Shown here piece by piece: positions 8,732-17,711 of a DNA stretch of 64,000 bases (the first letter of the stretch is position 1; every line of letters begins with the position of its first letter). A program made the position numbers and the translations under genes. The notes under the pieces are model-generated. The model saw only the letters and a program-made list of their open reading frames with translations. It had not been told where the DNA came from and did no database searches. The DNA comes from Bradyrhizobium sp. CCGUVB4N (lineage in GTDB: Bacteria > Pseudomonadota > Alphaproteobacteria > Rhizobiales > Xanthobacteraceae): positions 5,518,001-5,582,000 of the forward strand of contig NZ_JANADP010000001.1 in the NCBI RefSeq assembly GCF_024199945.1, read 5' to 3'.

Positions 8732-9386
8732 GGCGGCCCGGTCCAGCCGCCAGGCCCCCACCCTCGTTCCCGACCGTGACTGCCCGCTCTGTCCGCGCCT
8801 GGTCGCCTTTCGCGAGGCGAACCGCGCGCGCGAGCCGCTGTGGCACAACGCGCCGGTGCCGCCGTTCGGCGATATCAAGGCGCGCCTGTTGATCGTCGGC
8901 CTTGCGCCGGGAATGCAGGGCGCCAACCGCACCGGCCGCCCGTTCACCGGCGATTATGCGGGCGACCTGCTCTACGCCACGCTGCTCGAATACGGTTTCG
9001 CCAAGGGCACCTATCAGGCGCGTCCCGACGACGGGCTGAAGCTTGTCGACTGCCGGATCGCCAATGCCGTGCATTGCGTTCCGCCACAGAACAAGCCGCT
9101 GCCGATCGAGATCAACACCTGCCGCCCGTTTCTCGTCGCCAACCTCGAGACGATGCCGAACTTGCGCGCGATCGTGGCGCTCGGACGCATTGCGCACGAC
9201 ACTGTGCTCAAGCCGCTGAAGCTGAAGGCCTCGCAAGCGCCCTTCGGCCACGGCGCCGAGCACCAGGCAGGCCGGTTCAAGCTCTACGACAGCTATCACT
9301 GCTCCCGCTACAACACGAACACGGGCGTGCTGACGACGGACATGTTCCGCAGCGTGTTCGCGAAGATAAAGGCCGACCTCGACTAG
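8712..9386 (+). CDS. uracil-DNA glycosylase, family 5 (UDGb-like)
   Basis: The protein of 224 residues removes uracil or deaminated bases from DNA. The motif GLAPGMQGANRTGRPFTGD is the family-5 active-site loop, and the distal motif is SYHCSRYNTNTG. Cysteines in CPLC and later in the sequence could hold the family's iron-sulphur cluster. I start at the ATG at 8712; an in-frame start at 8601 would lie wholly inside the NYN gene and gives an improbable Arg/Ser leader. The distal motif has Cys where Pro is usual. The gene ends in a CTAG shared with the convergent peroxiredoxin gene. Confidence 0.86.
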   Translation: MTTSRSEAARSSRQAPTLVPDRDCPLCPRLVAFREANRAREPLWHNAPVPPFGDIKARLLIVGLAPGMQGANRTGRPFTGDYAGDLLYATLLEYGFAKGTYQARPDDGLKLVDCRIANAVHCVPPQNKPLPIEINTCRPFLVANLETMPNLRAIVALGRIAHDTVLKPLKLKASQAPFGHGAEHQAGRFKLYDSYHCSRYNTNTGVLTTDMFRSVFAKIKADLD

Positions 9387-9976
9387 GTCTTTGCCGGAGT
9401 CTTTGCGGGATTGGCCTTCAGCCAGTCAAGCACATCGCCGGCGTTCCGATCGGGCGGGAACACCGGATAGAACACATGCGTGATCCTGGCGTCGTCGACG
9501 ATCAGCGCGAGGCGCTTGATCAGCGTCAGGCCCGCAACCTCCATGGTCGGCAGGTTCAGGGCGCGCGTGAGCGCAAGCTTCTCGTCCGAGAGCACCGGGA
9601 ACGGCAGATGCAGCCGCGACGCCATCTCGGTCTGATAGGCGTTGCTCTGGGTCGAAAGGCCGTACACCTGGCCGGCGCCCGCGGCTTTCAGATCGGCAAA
9701 CAGGTCGCGAAACGCACATGTCTGCGGCGTGCAGCCTCGCGCCCCCGGGATCATGTCCCAATCGTCGACCAGCGCGATCTTGCCGGGCTCGCCGGTGCGC
9801 GGATAGGCGAACACCACGGTGCGGCCCGGGAGCGCCGACAGATCGACCGAATTGTCATCGGTCGCTCGCAGGCCGATCGCAGGCAGCGTCAGCCCCTTCA
9901 GATGCGCGGCACCGCCATCGTCGGCGGGTGCCGGGATCTGGCTCCAGTCGACCTCGAGCAGGTTTTTCTGAGACAT
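9383..9976 (-). CDS. peroxiredoxin (AhpC/TSA-like)
   Basis: The protein has 197 residues. It carries a thioredoxin-fold peroxidase motif, YPRTGEPGK followed by ARGCTPQTCAFRD, with a CxxxxC pair resembling PrxQ/BCP-type enzymes. Such enzymes reduce hydroperoxides using the first cysteine. It starts 8 bp downstream of the smpB stop on the minus strand, so the two probably form one transcript. Its TAG stop shares the CTAG tetramer with the stop of the convergent UDG gene. Confidence 0.88.
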   Translation of the reverse strand: MSQKNLLEVDWSQIPAPADDGGAAHLKGLTLPAIGLRATDDNSVDLSALPGRTVVFAYPRTGEPGKIALVDDWDMIPGARGCTPQTCAFRDLFADLKAAGAGQVYGLSTQSNAYQTEMASRLHLPFPVLSDEKLALTRALNLPTMEVAGLTLIKRLALIVDDARITHVFYPVFPPDRNAGDVLDWLKANPAKTPAKT

Positions 9977-9984
9977 CCCGTCCT

Positions 9985-10458
9985 CTACCCCCTCGCCCGC
10001 ATCAGCCGGCCCTTCTCCCGGCTCCAGTCGCGCTTCTTCTCGCTCTCGCGCTTGTCGTGCAGCTTCTTGCCCTTTGCTACCGCGAGCTGCAGCTTGGCCC
10101 GCCCGCGCTCGTTGAAATAGAGCTTGAGCGGGATCAGCGTCATGCCTTCACGGTCGACCGCGCCCATCAGCTTGTTGATCTGCCGGCGGTGCAGCAGCAG
10201 CTTTCGCGGCCGCTTGGGCTCGTGGTTAAAGCGGTTGCCCTGGAGATATTCGGGAATGGTGGCGTTGATCAGCCAGATCTCGCCGTCCTTGGAGTCGGCG
10301 TAGGACTCCGCAATCGTGCTCTTGCCGTTGCGGATCGACTTCACCTCGGTTCCGGTCAGCGCAATGCCCGCCTCGACCGTATCCTCGATCGCATAGTTGA
10401 AGCGGGCCTTGCGATTTTCCGCCATGACCTTGATAGGACGTTCGTTCTTATCGGCCAT
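9985..10458 (-). CDS. smpB: SsrA-binding protein SmpB
   Basis: SmpB carries tmRNA to stalled ribosomes for trans-translation. The core is clear: the RKARFNYAIEDTVEAGI N-terminus, GTEVKSIRNGK, and the basic C-terminal tail KLHDKRESEKKRDW that mimics mRNA in the decoding site. The length of 157 residues is normal. It sits close to dapA, as in many alphaproteobacteria, with mscL between. No tmRNA gene was recognised in this window. Confidence 0.97.
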   Translation of the reverse strand: MADKNERPIKVMAENRKARFNYAIEDTVEAGIALTGTEVKSIRNGKSTIAESYADSKDGEIWLINATIPEYLQGNRFNHEPKRPRKLLLHRRQINKLMGAVDREGMTLIPLKLYFNERGRAKLQLAVAKGKKLHDKRESEKKRDWSREKGRLMRARG

Positions 10459-10517
10459 GGCACAGAAACCTGATCGAGATACGCAGCGACGCTAACAGAT
10501 TGGATGAAGCGCGCGCG

Positions 10518-10937
10518 TCACTTCTTGAGGAGATCGCGGATCTCGGTCAGCAGCGCGACCTCCGCCGACGGCTTCGCCGGCTCCGCGGGCTTGACCTCTT
10601 CCTTGCGCTTGAACTGGTTCATGGTGCGGATGACCATGAACAGCACGAAGGCGACGATGGCAAAGTTCACGACCAACGTGAAGAAGCTGCCGTAAGCCAA
10701 CACGGCCCCCTGCTTCTTGGCATCGGCGAGATTGTGCTCCGTGACCTTGCTCGAGAGTCCGACGAAATAATTGGAGAAATCCAGGCCGCCGGTGATCGCG
10801 CCTATGATCGGCATGATGATGTCGTTGACCATCGACGTCACGATGGCGCCGAAGGCGGCGCCGATGATGACCGCAACGGCGAGATCGACGACATTGCCTT
10901 TCATTGCGAAATCGCGAAATTCCTTGAGCATGCGCAT
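10518..10937 (-). CDS. mscL: large-conductance mechanosensitive channel
   Basis: MscL is a homopentameric inner-membrane pore that opens under hypo-osmotic shock. The start MLKEFRDFAMKGNVVDLAVAV with the AVIIGAAFGAIV TM1 helix is diagnostic. TM2 (about 80-105, FFTLVVNFAIVAFVLFMV) and a C-terminal coiled stretch ending LTEIRDLLKK follow. The start may be the ATG at 10937 or the one two codons in. Confidence 0.97.
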   Translation of the reverse strand: MRMLKEFRDFAMKGNVVDLAVAVIIGAAFGAIVTSMVNDIIMPIIGAITGGLDFSNYFVGLSSKVTEHNLADAKKQGAVLAYGSFFTLVVNFAIVAFVLFMVIRTMNQFKRKEEVKPAEPAKPSAEVALLTEIRDLLKK

Positions 10938-10990
10938 CCCCTATGTTTCGACGCCTTGCATTGAATTCGCTAGGGCAGCCTCCGATCGCC

Positions 10991-11881
10991 TCAGTTGATC
11001 AGTCCGGCGTGAACCATGGCGCTGCGCACGGCAACGCGCGTCGGTTCGGACACCGGCACCATCGGCAGCCGCAGCGTCTCGTCGAACTTGCCGAGCAGCG
11101 ACATCGCGTACTTGATCGGCGCCGGATTGCTCTCGATGAAAAGGTTGTTGTGCAGCGGCATCAGCTTGTCGTGGATCGCGAGCGCCGCCTTGGCGTCGCC
11201 CTTCTGCCAGGCGGCGTGGAACTCGGCGCACAGACGCGGCGCGACGTTCGAGGTCACCGAGATGCAGCCGTGGCCGCCATGCGCCATGTAGCCGATGATG
11301 GTGGCGTCTTCGCCGGAGAGCTGGTTGAAGTCCTCGCCGAGTGCCGCGCGCTGTTGCGACACGCGCACCATGCTGGCGGTGGCGTCCTTGACGCCGGCAA
11401 TGTTTTTCAACTCCCACAGACGCTTCATGGTGTCGACCGACATGTCGATCACCGAGCGCGGCGGGATGTTGTAGATGATGATCGGAATCCCGATCGCATC
11501 GTTGATCGCCTTGAAGTGCTGATACATGCCTTCCTGGGTCGGCTTGTTGTAGTAGGGCGTCACCACCAGCACGGCGTTGGCGCCCGCCTTCTCGGCGTGC
11601 TGGGCCAGCTCGACTGCTTCCTTGGTGGAGTTGGAGCCGGCGCCGGCAATCACGGGCACCCGGCCCTTGGCTTCCTCGATGCACCATTCGACGACCTTCT
11701 TGTGCTCGTCGTGGGAAAGCGTCGGGCTCTCGCCGGTGGTGCCGACCGGGACCAGGCCATTGGTGCCCTCGGAGATCTGCCAGTTGACCAGGGAGCGGAA
11801 CGCCGCTTCGTCCAGCGAGCCGTTTTTGAAGGGCGTGACCAAGGCGGTGAACGACCCCCGGAATTTCGTCTTGGCTGCCAT
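10991..11881 (-). CDS. dapA: 4-hydroxy-tetrahydrodipicolinate synthase
   Basis: DapA condenses pyruvate and aspartate semialdehyde, the first committed step to lysine and diaminopimelate. From the ATG at 11881 (GGAGGAAG just upstream) the protein has 296 residues. The Schiff-base lysine is Lys165 (AGVKDAT), with Tyr137, Thr48-Thr49 and Arg142 in expected places. A longer in-frame leader to 12055 has no family similarity and was rejected. In-frame conservation through NKPTQEGMYQHF supports a functional enzyme. Confidence 0.97.
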   Translation of the reverse strand: MAAKTKFRGSFTALVTPFKNGSLDEAAFRSLVNWQISEGTNGLVPVGTTGESPTLSHDEHKKVVEWCIEEAKGRVPVIAGAGSNSTKEAVELAQHAEKAGANAVLVVTPYYNKPTQEGMYQHFKAINDAIGIPIIIYNIPPRSVIDMSVDTMKRLWELKNIAGVKDATASMVRVSQQRAALGEDFNQLSGEDATIIGYMAHGGHGCISVTSNVAPRLCAEFHAAWQKGDAKAALAIHDKLMPLHNNLFIESNPAPIKYAMSLLGKFDETLRLPMVPVSEPTRVAVRSAMVHAGLIN

Positions 11882-12123
11882 GGACTTCCTCCGTACGCGG
11901 CGAGATTTTAGAGCAAGCCCCATTCTTATCGGGTCTATCCGGCCGGTAAAAGACCTGCTGCCGACTGACGCACCGTTTAGGCCGCGATTTTGCCGCGGTA
12001 GTGGTGCAAACCGGGCGAAGGTAAGCGGCTGTTGGTATTTTGTCCGCATATTCAATCAAATACAGCCAGATCTTGTACAGACAGGTCTTGAGCCAATTGA
12101 CTGATTCGGGGCGACGAACCTCC

Positions 12124-14610
12124 GTGACCTCCTTTCCGCGTACCGCATGGCGATCCGCCGGTCTGGCCATAGGCCTGATGGCCGGCCTGTCGATCGGCTG
12201 CGTCGCCCTCGCCAAGTCGAATGAGACCGCCGACGACACCGCGAAGGAACCGGCCAAGCAGGCCGCCACGGGAACTGACAAGGGAACTAATAAGGGAACT
12301 GACAAGGGAACTGCGAAGCCGCCCGCGAAGGACGCTTCGAAGGGATCGGCCAAGGACACAGCCAAGGGCGCGAGCAAGGGAGCAGCGGCTCCCGCCCCGG
12401 CCAAGAATGGCGCGACGGAAGCGGCGAAGAAATCCGCCAAGGATTCCGGGAAGGATGCTGGCAAGACCGCCAGCAAGGATGCCGCGAAGGACAAGCCGAA
12501 GCCCGCCGCGGCAGCCACCGCGCCCAAATCACGTCCAGCCGCCAGTGCTCCCGCCTCCCACGCCGCGCCGGCGGTGACGGCCACCGTCAAACCTTCCGCG
12601 CCCGCCCCCGCGAGACCGGTCGCAGCGCCGGTGCTGGCACCGGCGACCCGCCAGCACGCCGCCCCGCGCAAGCCGGTGACGCCGGCCGCCGTTGCGGCGA
12701 CATCGTCGACGTCGCAAGCCGACAAGGACACGCTGGAAAACGTCATTGAGCTCGTGCGCAAGCGCAAGCCGGGCGATGCCAGCAGTTACGCGGATTCGAT
12801 TTCGGACCCCGTTGCGCGGAAGCTCGCGGAATGGATCATCCTGCGCAGCGAGGACAATGGCGCGAGCGTTGAGCGCTACCGCGCCTTCCTCTCGGCCAAT
12901 CCGAGCTGGCCGTCGCAGACCTTCCTGCGCCGGCGCCTGGAGGCCGCGATGTGGGACGACAGGCGCGACGATTCGGTCGGCTGGTCGTGGTTCGAGAACG
13001 AATCCCCCGTTTCGGCGAAGGGCCGCTTCGTGCTGGCCAAGGCGATGCTGGCACGCGGCGACCGCGCCAATGCCGAGCGCCTCGTGCGCGAAGCCTGGCG
13101 CAGCGATCCGATGTCGGAGGATACCGAGAACAACGCGCTCGACCAGTTCGGCGCCCTGCTTACGCCGGGCGACCAGAAGGCGCGGATGGATACGCTGCTC
13201 TACGGCAGCGAGACCGAGGCAGCACTGCGCGCCGCGAGGCGCCTTGGCGCCGGCTATGTCGCGCTCGCCAAGGCCCGCATCGCCTCCTTCAAGAAGGCGC
13301 CGAACACGCGCGCTCTGCTCGAAGAGGTGCCGCGCGAGCTGCACAGCGATCCCGGCTTCATCTTCAGCAAGATCCAGCTGCTGCGCCGCGAAGAGAAGTT
13401 TCCTGAGGCGGCCCAGCTCATGCTGGCGGCGCCGAAGGATCCGAACCGGCTCTACAATCTCGACGAATGGTGGATCGAGCGGCGCCTCCTGGCGCGCAAG
13501 ATGATCGACACCGAGGACTTCCGCAGCGCCTATCTGATCGCACGCGACGCGGCGCTCCCCTCACGCGACATCTACAAGACCGAGCAGGAATTCACGGCGG
13601 GCTGGATCGCACTGCGCTTCCTCAATGATCCCGCGGCAGCCGCCCAGCACTTTGCCCGCATCGGCGTCGGCAGCGTCAACCCGACCACGCTGGCGCGTGC
13701 CGGCTACTGGCAGGGCCGCGCCGCGGAAGCCGCAGGCCGCCAGCAGGAGGCGCGCAACGCCTATGCCCGCGCTGCCGAGCAGTCGACGAGCTATTACGGC
13801 CAGCTCGCGCGCGCGAAGCTCGGCTTGCCGCAGATCGAGCTGAACAGCCAGCCACGCGGCCGCGGCGCCGAACGGCTGGAGATCGTGCGCGCGGCGCAAC
13901 TGCTTTACGAACTCGACGAGCGCGAGATGGCGGTGCCGATGCTTGCCGACATGGGCGAGAACGGCGATCCCGAGGCGCTCACCGGCCTCGGCGAGCTCAC
14001 CCAGCGCTACAGCGACGCGCGTGGCATGCTGCTGGTCGGCAAGGCCGCGCTCAACCGCGGCCTTCCGTTCGACTTCTACGCCTACCCCGTCAACGGCATT
14101 CCGCAGTTCACGCAGATCGGTCCCGAGGTCGAGCGCAGCATCGTCTACGCGATCGCGCGGCAGGAAAGCGCGTTCAATCCGGCCGTGGTCTCGCCCGCGC
14201 AGGCCTACGGCCTGATGCAGGTGACACCGGACGCCGCGCGTTACGTCTGCAAACGGCACGGCGCGACCTATGACCTGTCGCGGCTGAGGAACGATTCGTC
14301 CTACAACGCCACGCTCGGGGCAGCGGAGCTCGGCGGCCTGCTCGAGGATTATCGCGGCTCCTACATCATGACCTTTGCGGCCTACAACGCGGGCCGCGGC
14401 AGCGTGAAGAAATGGATCGACCGTTACGGTGACCCGCGCGAATCCAAGATCGACGCGGTCGACTGGGTCGAGCTGATCCCGTTCTCCGAGACGCGCAATT
14501 ACGTGCAGCGGATCATGGAGAACCTCCAAGTCTACCGCGCTCGCTTCGGCGGTGGCACGCGGCTCCAGATCGAGGCCGATTTGCGCCGCGGCGCCGGCAG
14601 CGTGGAATAA
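12124..14610 (+). CDS. soluble lytic murein transglycosylase (Slt-type)
   Basis: This enzyme cleaves peptidoglycan glycan strands to 1,6-anhydro ends in the periplasm. A signal peptide (AGLAIGLMAGLSIG then VALA before KS) is followed by about 160 residues of Lys/Ala/Pro-rich low complexity, a long helical superhelix, and a C-terminal SLT domain with catalytic Glu in AIARQESAFN, then GLMQVTPDAA and AAYNAGRG. I prefer the GTG at 12124 because it gives a clean signal peptide; a TTG at 12040 would add 28 residues. It is divergent from dapA. A lipobox reading (SIGC) is possible but poor. Confidence 0.9.
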   Translation: MTSFPRTAWRSAGLAIGLMAGLSIGCVALAKSNETADDTAKEPAKQAATGTDKGTNKGTDKGTAKPPAKDASKGSAKDTAKGASKGAAAPAPAKNGATEAAKKSAKDSGKDAGKTASKDAAKDKPKPAAAATAPKSRPAASAPASHAAPAVTATVKPSAPAPARPVAAPVLAPATRQHAAPRKPVTPAAVAATSSTSQADKDTLENVIELVRKRKPGDASSYADSISDPVARKLAEWIILRSEDNGASVERYRAFLSANPSWPSQTFLRRRLEAAMWDDRRDDSVGWSWFENESPVSAKGRFVLAKAMLARGDRANAERLVREAWRSDPMSEDTENNALDQFGALLTPGDQKARMDTLLYGSETEAALRAARRLGAGYVALAKARIASFKKAPNTRALLEEVPRELHSDPGFIFSKIQLLRREEKFPEAAQLMLAAPKDPNRLYNLDEWWIERRLLARKMIDTEDFRSAYLIARDAALPSRDIYKTEQEFTAGWIALRFLNDPAAAAQHFARIGVGSVNPTTLARAGYWQGRAAEAAGRQQEARNAYARAAEQSTSYYGQLARAKLGLPQIELNSQPRGRGAERLEIVRAAQLLYELDEREMAVPMLADMGENGDPEALTGLGELTQRYSDARGMLLVGKAALNRGLPFDFYAYPVNGIPQFTQIGPEVERSIVYAIARQESAFNPAVVSPAQAYGLMQVTPDAARYVCKRHGATYDLSRLRNDSSYNATLGAAELGGLLEDYRGSYIMTFAAYNAGRGSVKKWIDRYGDPRESKIDAVDWVELIPFSETRNYVQRIMENLQVYRARFGGGTRLQIEADLRRGAGSVE
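12270..12317. repeat. 12-bp tandem repeat inside the transglycosylase gene
   Basis: Four 12-bp units of the type GGGAACTGACAA stand head to tail (12270, 12282, 12294 and 12306) and code GTDK-GTNK-GTDK-GTAK in the low-complexity linker after the signal peptide. Changes in copy number would keep the frame. Confidence 0.85.
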
Positions 14611-15019
14611 CCGGCCTTCTCTCTCGCGCGTAAGAGGCTGCTCCCGCGACAACGGACGTGCGCCTCGCTCAGGCCGAAACGATCGTCGCCTTCGCAGCAA
14701 CGAGCGTGAAGACCCGTGCCGCCGCACTCTTGCCGCGCCTTAGCCTCCAGGCCTGCGAGCTCTCCAGAACGATCTCGAGATTCTCATCCTCGGACCGGCG
14801 CCGCCCGCCGGCTCGTGTCCGCCATGTCGAGCCGTTCGACTTGGGCTCTCTTGTTCGGTGTTTGAACCCGCCCGCTTGACTGACGCCGCGAGCCCACAAT
14901 GGTGCCGGTTGATGGACCACGCTTGAAGGATAGACCTTCAGGCTTCCGAAACTCGCTCGACGACAGTCGAGTGTCGGACCAGGCTCTGCCCCAGGCACGC
15001 CACATCGCCCAACAGAAAA
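14611..15019. other. 409-bp non-coding gap between transglycosylase and porin
   Basis: The gap separates convergent genes. Open frames here have no recognisable family and no ribosome site. Apart from the porin terminator at its right edge I see nothing in it. Confidence 0.5.
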
Positions 15020-15020
15020 A

Positions 15021-15046
15021 GCCCCCGGCGGTTTCCCGCCGGGGGC
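15021..15046 (-). terminator. intrinsic terminator of the porin gene
   Basis: An 11-bp GC stem (15021-15031 with 15036-15046) has a 4-nt loop. On the minus strand it is followed by TTTTTCTGT. It lies 25 bp after the porin stop codon. Confidence 0.92.
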
Positions 15047-15070
15047 TCTCTACCGATCGTTAGATCGATA

Positions 15071-16621
15071 TTAGAAGGTGCGCTGAGCGCGGAGCAGCAG
15101 GGTCAGGGAGTTCTGATCCTTCAGCTCGTACGTCGCAGCCGGCTTCGCGAAGGCCGAGATGGCCGGGATCGCGATCGTGCCCGAGTACTTCTGATCCAGG
15201 CGCGACCAGCTCAGGTCAGCCGTGAAGGCCAGGTTCTTGACCGGGGTCCACACGGTGTTGACGCCGATAACGCCGAAGTTGAAGTCGGGGTTACAGGTTG
15301 CAGTGGCGGCACCGTAAGCGGCAACGAAGTTGGCGCAGATCAGAGCCTTGCCCGTGTCACCGTACTTCAGCTGAGCGTAGCCACCGTAAATGGCGCTCGC
15401 CCAGTAGGGGCTCCAGTTGTGGGTGTAGCCACCACGAACGCCCCAGGTCTTGACGGTATCGATACCGGTACCGGCACCGAAGACGCCATCAGCAAGACCC
15501 GCGAAACCGAGGCTCTGATAGGCGCCGACGCCCGAGCCGCTGTACATCGAGAACTGCTGCGGGAACAGAACCTGGAAGTTCTGGCGCGTGTCGCCATCGG
15601 TGTAGACGGCCTGCAAGTTGATCGAGTCACCCGCACCAGTCGGGATGTTCTTGATCGACAACGAACCCTGGACAGCCCAACCCCACTTGTCGGAGGGATG
15701 ACCGGTCGGTTCGGTGGTGCCGTAGTAGCCGGGATGCAGGTCATGCGCGGCGACCGAAATCTGGGCAAGACCCCAGGCCTGGTCAACACGAACAGCACCG
15801 ACGATGTCGGGCGAGCGCGTGCCACCCCAAGCGTTGACGCCGTACTGGCCCTGGACCAGCGCGTTGCCAGCGTTCGTAGCAGCCGAGGTCGTCACGATCG
15901 CGCCAGCGCCGCTAACAGCACTGGAGGCCACGAAGCCGTTGACGTTCCACAGGTTGCCCGCACCGTTGGACTGGGTGTCGGGGCTTTCCAACGCCAGCGA
16001 ACCGGTGATGCCCTGACCGAAGTCCGCGGTGTAGGCGAACTGGTTGATACCGGTCACGTGGTTGGAGCCGCCCGGAATGGTGTCGGGACCGCCAGCCGGA
16101 TAGCTGTTCCACGGAGCGTCGAAGATCGAGACGGTACGGCCCATGGTGAACCCAGCGAACTGGATGAACGCATGGTAGAGGCCGAGGCCGGGGTTGGTGC
16201 CGTTGAACGTCGCCGGGCTGCTGCCGGTGACCTGGCTCGTATCGTAGCTGAAGATCATGTCAGCGTAGGTACGGACAACGCCGTATTCAGTCGCCGTGCG
16301 GGTATCGACGTTGAGGTCCATACGAGCGCGGGTGTAGTAGTAGTTCGTCAGACGGTTGTTCGAACCACCGTTCGCGGTCGCCTGGCTGTTGTTGAAGCCG
16401 TAGTCGTTGGCGCCACCGGCAACCATGTCAGCACGGACGTAACCACCCAGCTTGATGCAGGTGTCGGTGCCCGGGATGTAGTAGAAACCCGCACCATACA
16501 GGGAGCAGATCTTCACGTATTCGACCGCCTTGGCCTTCACGGGGAGATCGGCTGCCTGTGCTCCGCCCACGGCGATCAGACCCGCCGCTGAGCCGAGCAA
16601 AAGGCTCTTAACCAACTTCAT
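15071..16621 (-). CDS. major outer-membrane porin (Omp2b/Porin_2 family)
   Basis: This is a beta-barrel general diffusion porin of 516 residues. The signal peptide ends GGAQA before ADLPVKAK, a start typical of rhizobial Omp2b porins. The next stretch, YVKICSLYGAGFYYIPG, with a cysteine pair (CSLYG and DTCIKLGGYVR), is also characteristic. The protein ends in a C-terminal Phe (RAQRTF), the outer-membrane assembly signal. GGAGG stands upstream of the ATG. Strong SD and strong terminator fit an abundant protein. The large non-coding region upstream suggests a regulated promoter. Confidence 0.94.
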   Translation of the reverse strand: MKLVKSLLLGSAAGLIAVGGAQAADLPVKAKAVEYVKICSLYGAGFYYIPGTDTCIKLGGYVRADMVAGGANDYGFNNSQATANGGSNNRLTNYYYTRARMDLNVDTRTATEYGVVRTYADMIFSYDTSQVTGSSPATFNGTNPGLGLYHAFIQFAGFTMGRTVSIFDAPWNSYPAGGPDTIPGGSNHVTGINQFAYTADFGQGITGSLALESPDTQSNGAGNLWNVNGFVASSAVSGAGAIVTTSAATNAGNALVQGQYGVNAWGGTRSPDIVGAVRVDQAWGLAQISVAAHDLHPGYYGTTEPTGHPSDKWGWAVQGSLSIKNIPTGAGDSINLQAVYTDGDTRQNFQVLFPQQFSMYSGSGVGAYQSLGFAGLADGVFGAGTGIDTVKTWGVRGGYTHNWSPYWASAIYGGYAQLKYGDTGKALICANFVAAYGAATATCNPDFNFGVIGVNTVWTPVKNLAFTADLSWSRLDQKYSGTIAIPAISAFAKPAATYELKDQNSLTLLLRAQRTF

Positions 16622-17455
16622 GTTAAACCTCCAAGTTGCTCTTCAGGGAAGGTCACTGACCCGAATGGCCAATTCCCCAACCCCCTTTAAATCCCCGCCT
16701 TGGTCACCTTCGCGTCTTCGGACACACCCGCATGAACGCGAGGGACTTAAGCGAAAGACCTAAACGGGACGACCTTGGGATGCCCCCCTCCGTCGCCCGA
16801 TCACAATTACCGAACGTCCTTGCACACACAACAAGAGAACGCTCCGAAACGGCCCTACGACGTGTGTTTTCCGATGGGTGTTGCACAAATAACACGCAGA
16901 TGTGATCGGAAGGCGCCCGCAACATATTGTTTTTACTATATTTTTTTGAGCGGTTCCATTTGCCGCCGAAATTCCCGATCCGAGGACGCGCGCGTCGGCT
17001 TACACACAGAGGCGGCTCTGACGCGCGCGAATCGTGGAATCGGGACGCAGACTCAGGGGATGTGTAACGCGCCGTAACTCTCGGTGATCCCCGGCAGTTC
17101 AGCCCCCTTTATGGTGCTGAAGTCACTTGGCCGATTGAAGAATCGGGCCGGCATCCCCGCTGGCGAAGATCAAAGGTTCGCCGTCGATGCCTTATATAAG
17201 TGGCGAACGGCGCGGCGAGCCGGCCACTTGCCTCGCAGAGCCAGCCGCCGCAAGAAACTTCGAGTAAATTCAATCGCTTGATCGCGGAGACACAGCGTCG
17301 CCCGCAGATACTCTCTCTGTCACCCCTGCCCAACGCCTTGGTTCTGCCCCCGCTCTTCCGGCGTGAAGTGTCTCGACCGGAAAGCAAACCATCGTTATCG
17401 GCGCGCAGCGCTGCGGAAATCGTTGGGAATTCGAGCAAAAACACACGCTTCGAAA
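16622..17455. other. 834-bp non-coding region upstream of the porin, with an AT-rich island
   Basis: The stretch holds no convincing gene. It should contain the porin promoter on the minus strand. A sharply AT-rich tract near 16925-16950 (ATATTG, TTTTTACTATA, then a run of seven T) stands out in a GC-rich genome and could be a promoter upstream element or a protein-binding site. I could not fix a -35/-10 pair. Confidence 0.45.
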
Positions 17456-17484
17456 TTGACCGGCCCAAGCAATTAGATGCATAA
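17456..17484 (+). promoter_or_regulatory. candidate promoter of tRNA-Ser
   Basis: TTGACC (17456-17461), a 17-bp spacer, then GCATAA (17479-17484) places a start about 5 bp before the tRNA 5' end. The spacing is ideal and the -35 is strong. Confidence 0.5.
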
Positions 17485-17494
17485 GGCTCGCACC

Positions 17495-17584
17495 GGAGAG
17501 GTGGCCGAGTGGCTGAAGGCAACGCTTTGCTAAAGCGTCATACGGTCTCAAGCTGTATCGAGGGTTCGAATCCCTCCCTCTCCG
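17495..17584 (+). tRNA. tRNA-Ser (anticodon GCT)
   Basis: A 7-bp acceptor stem pairs GGAGAGG (17495-17501) with CCTCTCC (17577-17583), followed by the discriminator G at 17584 and an encoded CCA at 17585-17587. The anticodon stem and loop at 17522-17538 present GCT (17529-17531), which reads AGC and AGU. A long variable arm and the T-loop GGTTCGAATCC confirm a class II serine tRNA. Confidence 0.97.
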
Positions 17585-17711
17585 CCACCCAGCAGAATCC
17601 AGATCCATTCATCTGAAAGCGATCGTCGCGCGGCTGCGACAGCCTGGCGCAAGGATTCGCACAGCCGAGCCCAGCCCGATTCGCGCGCTCCTTATATATG
17701 TGTGCCCGCGC

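Noticed and set aside
11882..12055. Upstream extension of dapA to 354 residues
   Set aside because: The leader has no family similarity, and a strong GGAGGAAG site precedes the ATG at 11881.
12160..12220. Lipoprotein signal in the transglycosylase (SIGC)
   Set aside because: The -3 position is Ser and -2 is Ile, a poor lipobox; a normal ALA signal-peptidase site follows directly.
10941..12767. Minus-strand frame of about 600 codons over dapA and the transglycosylase start
   Set aside because: It runs antisense to the low-complexity Lys/Ala region and out of frame through dapA; no domain is visible.
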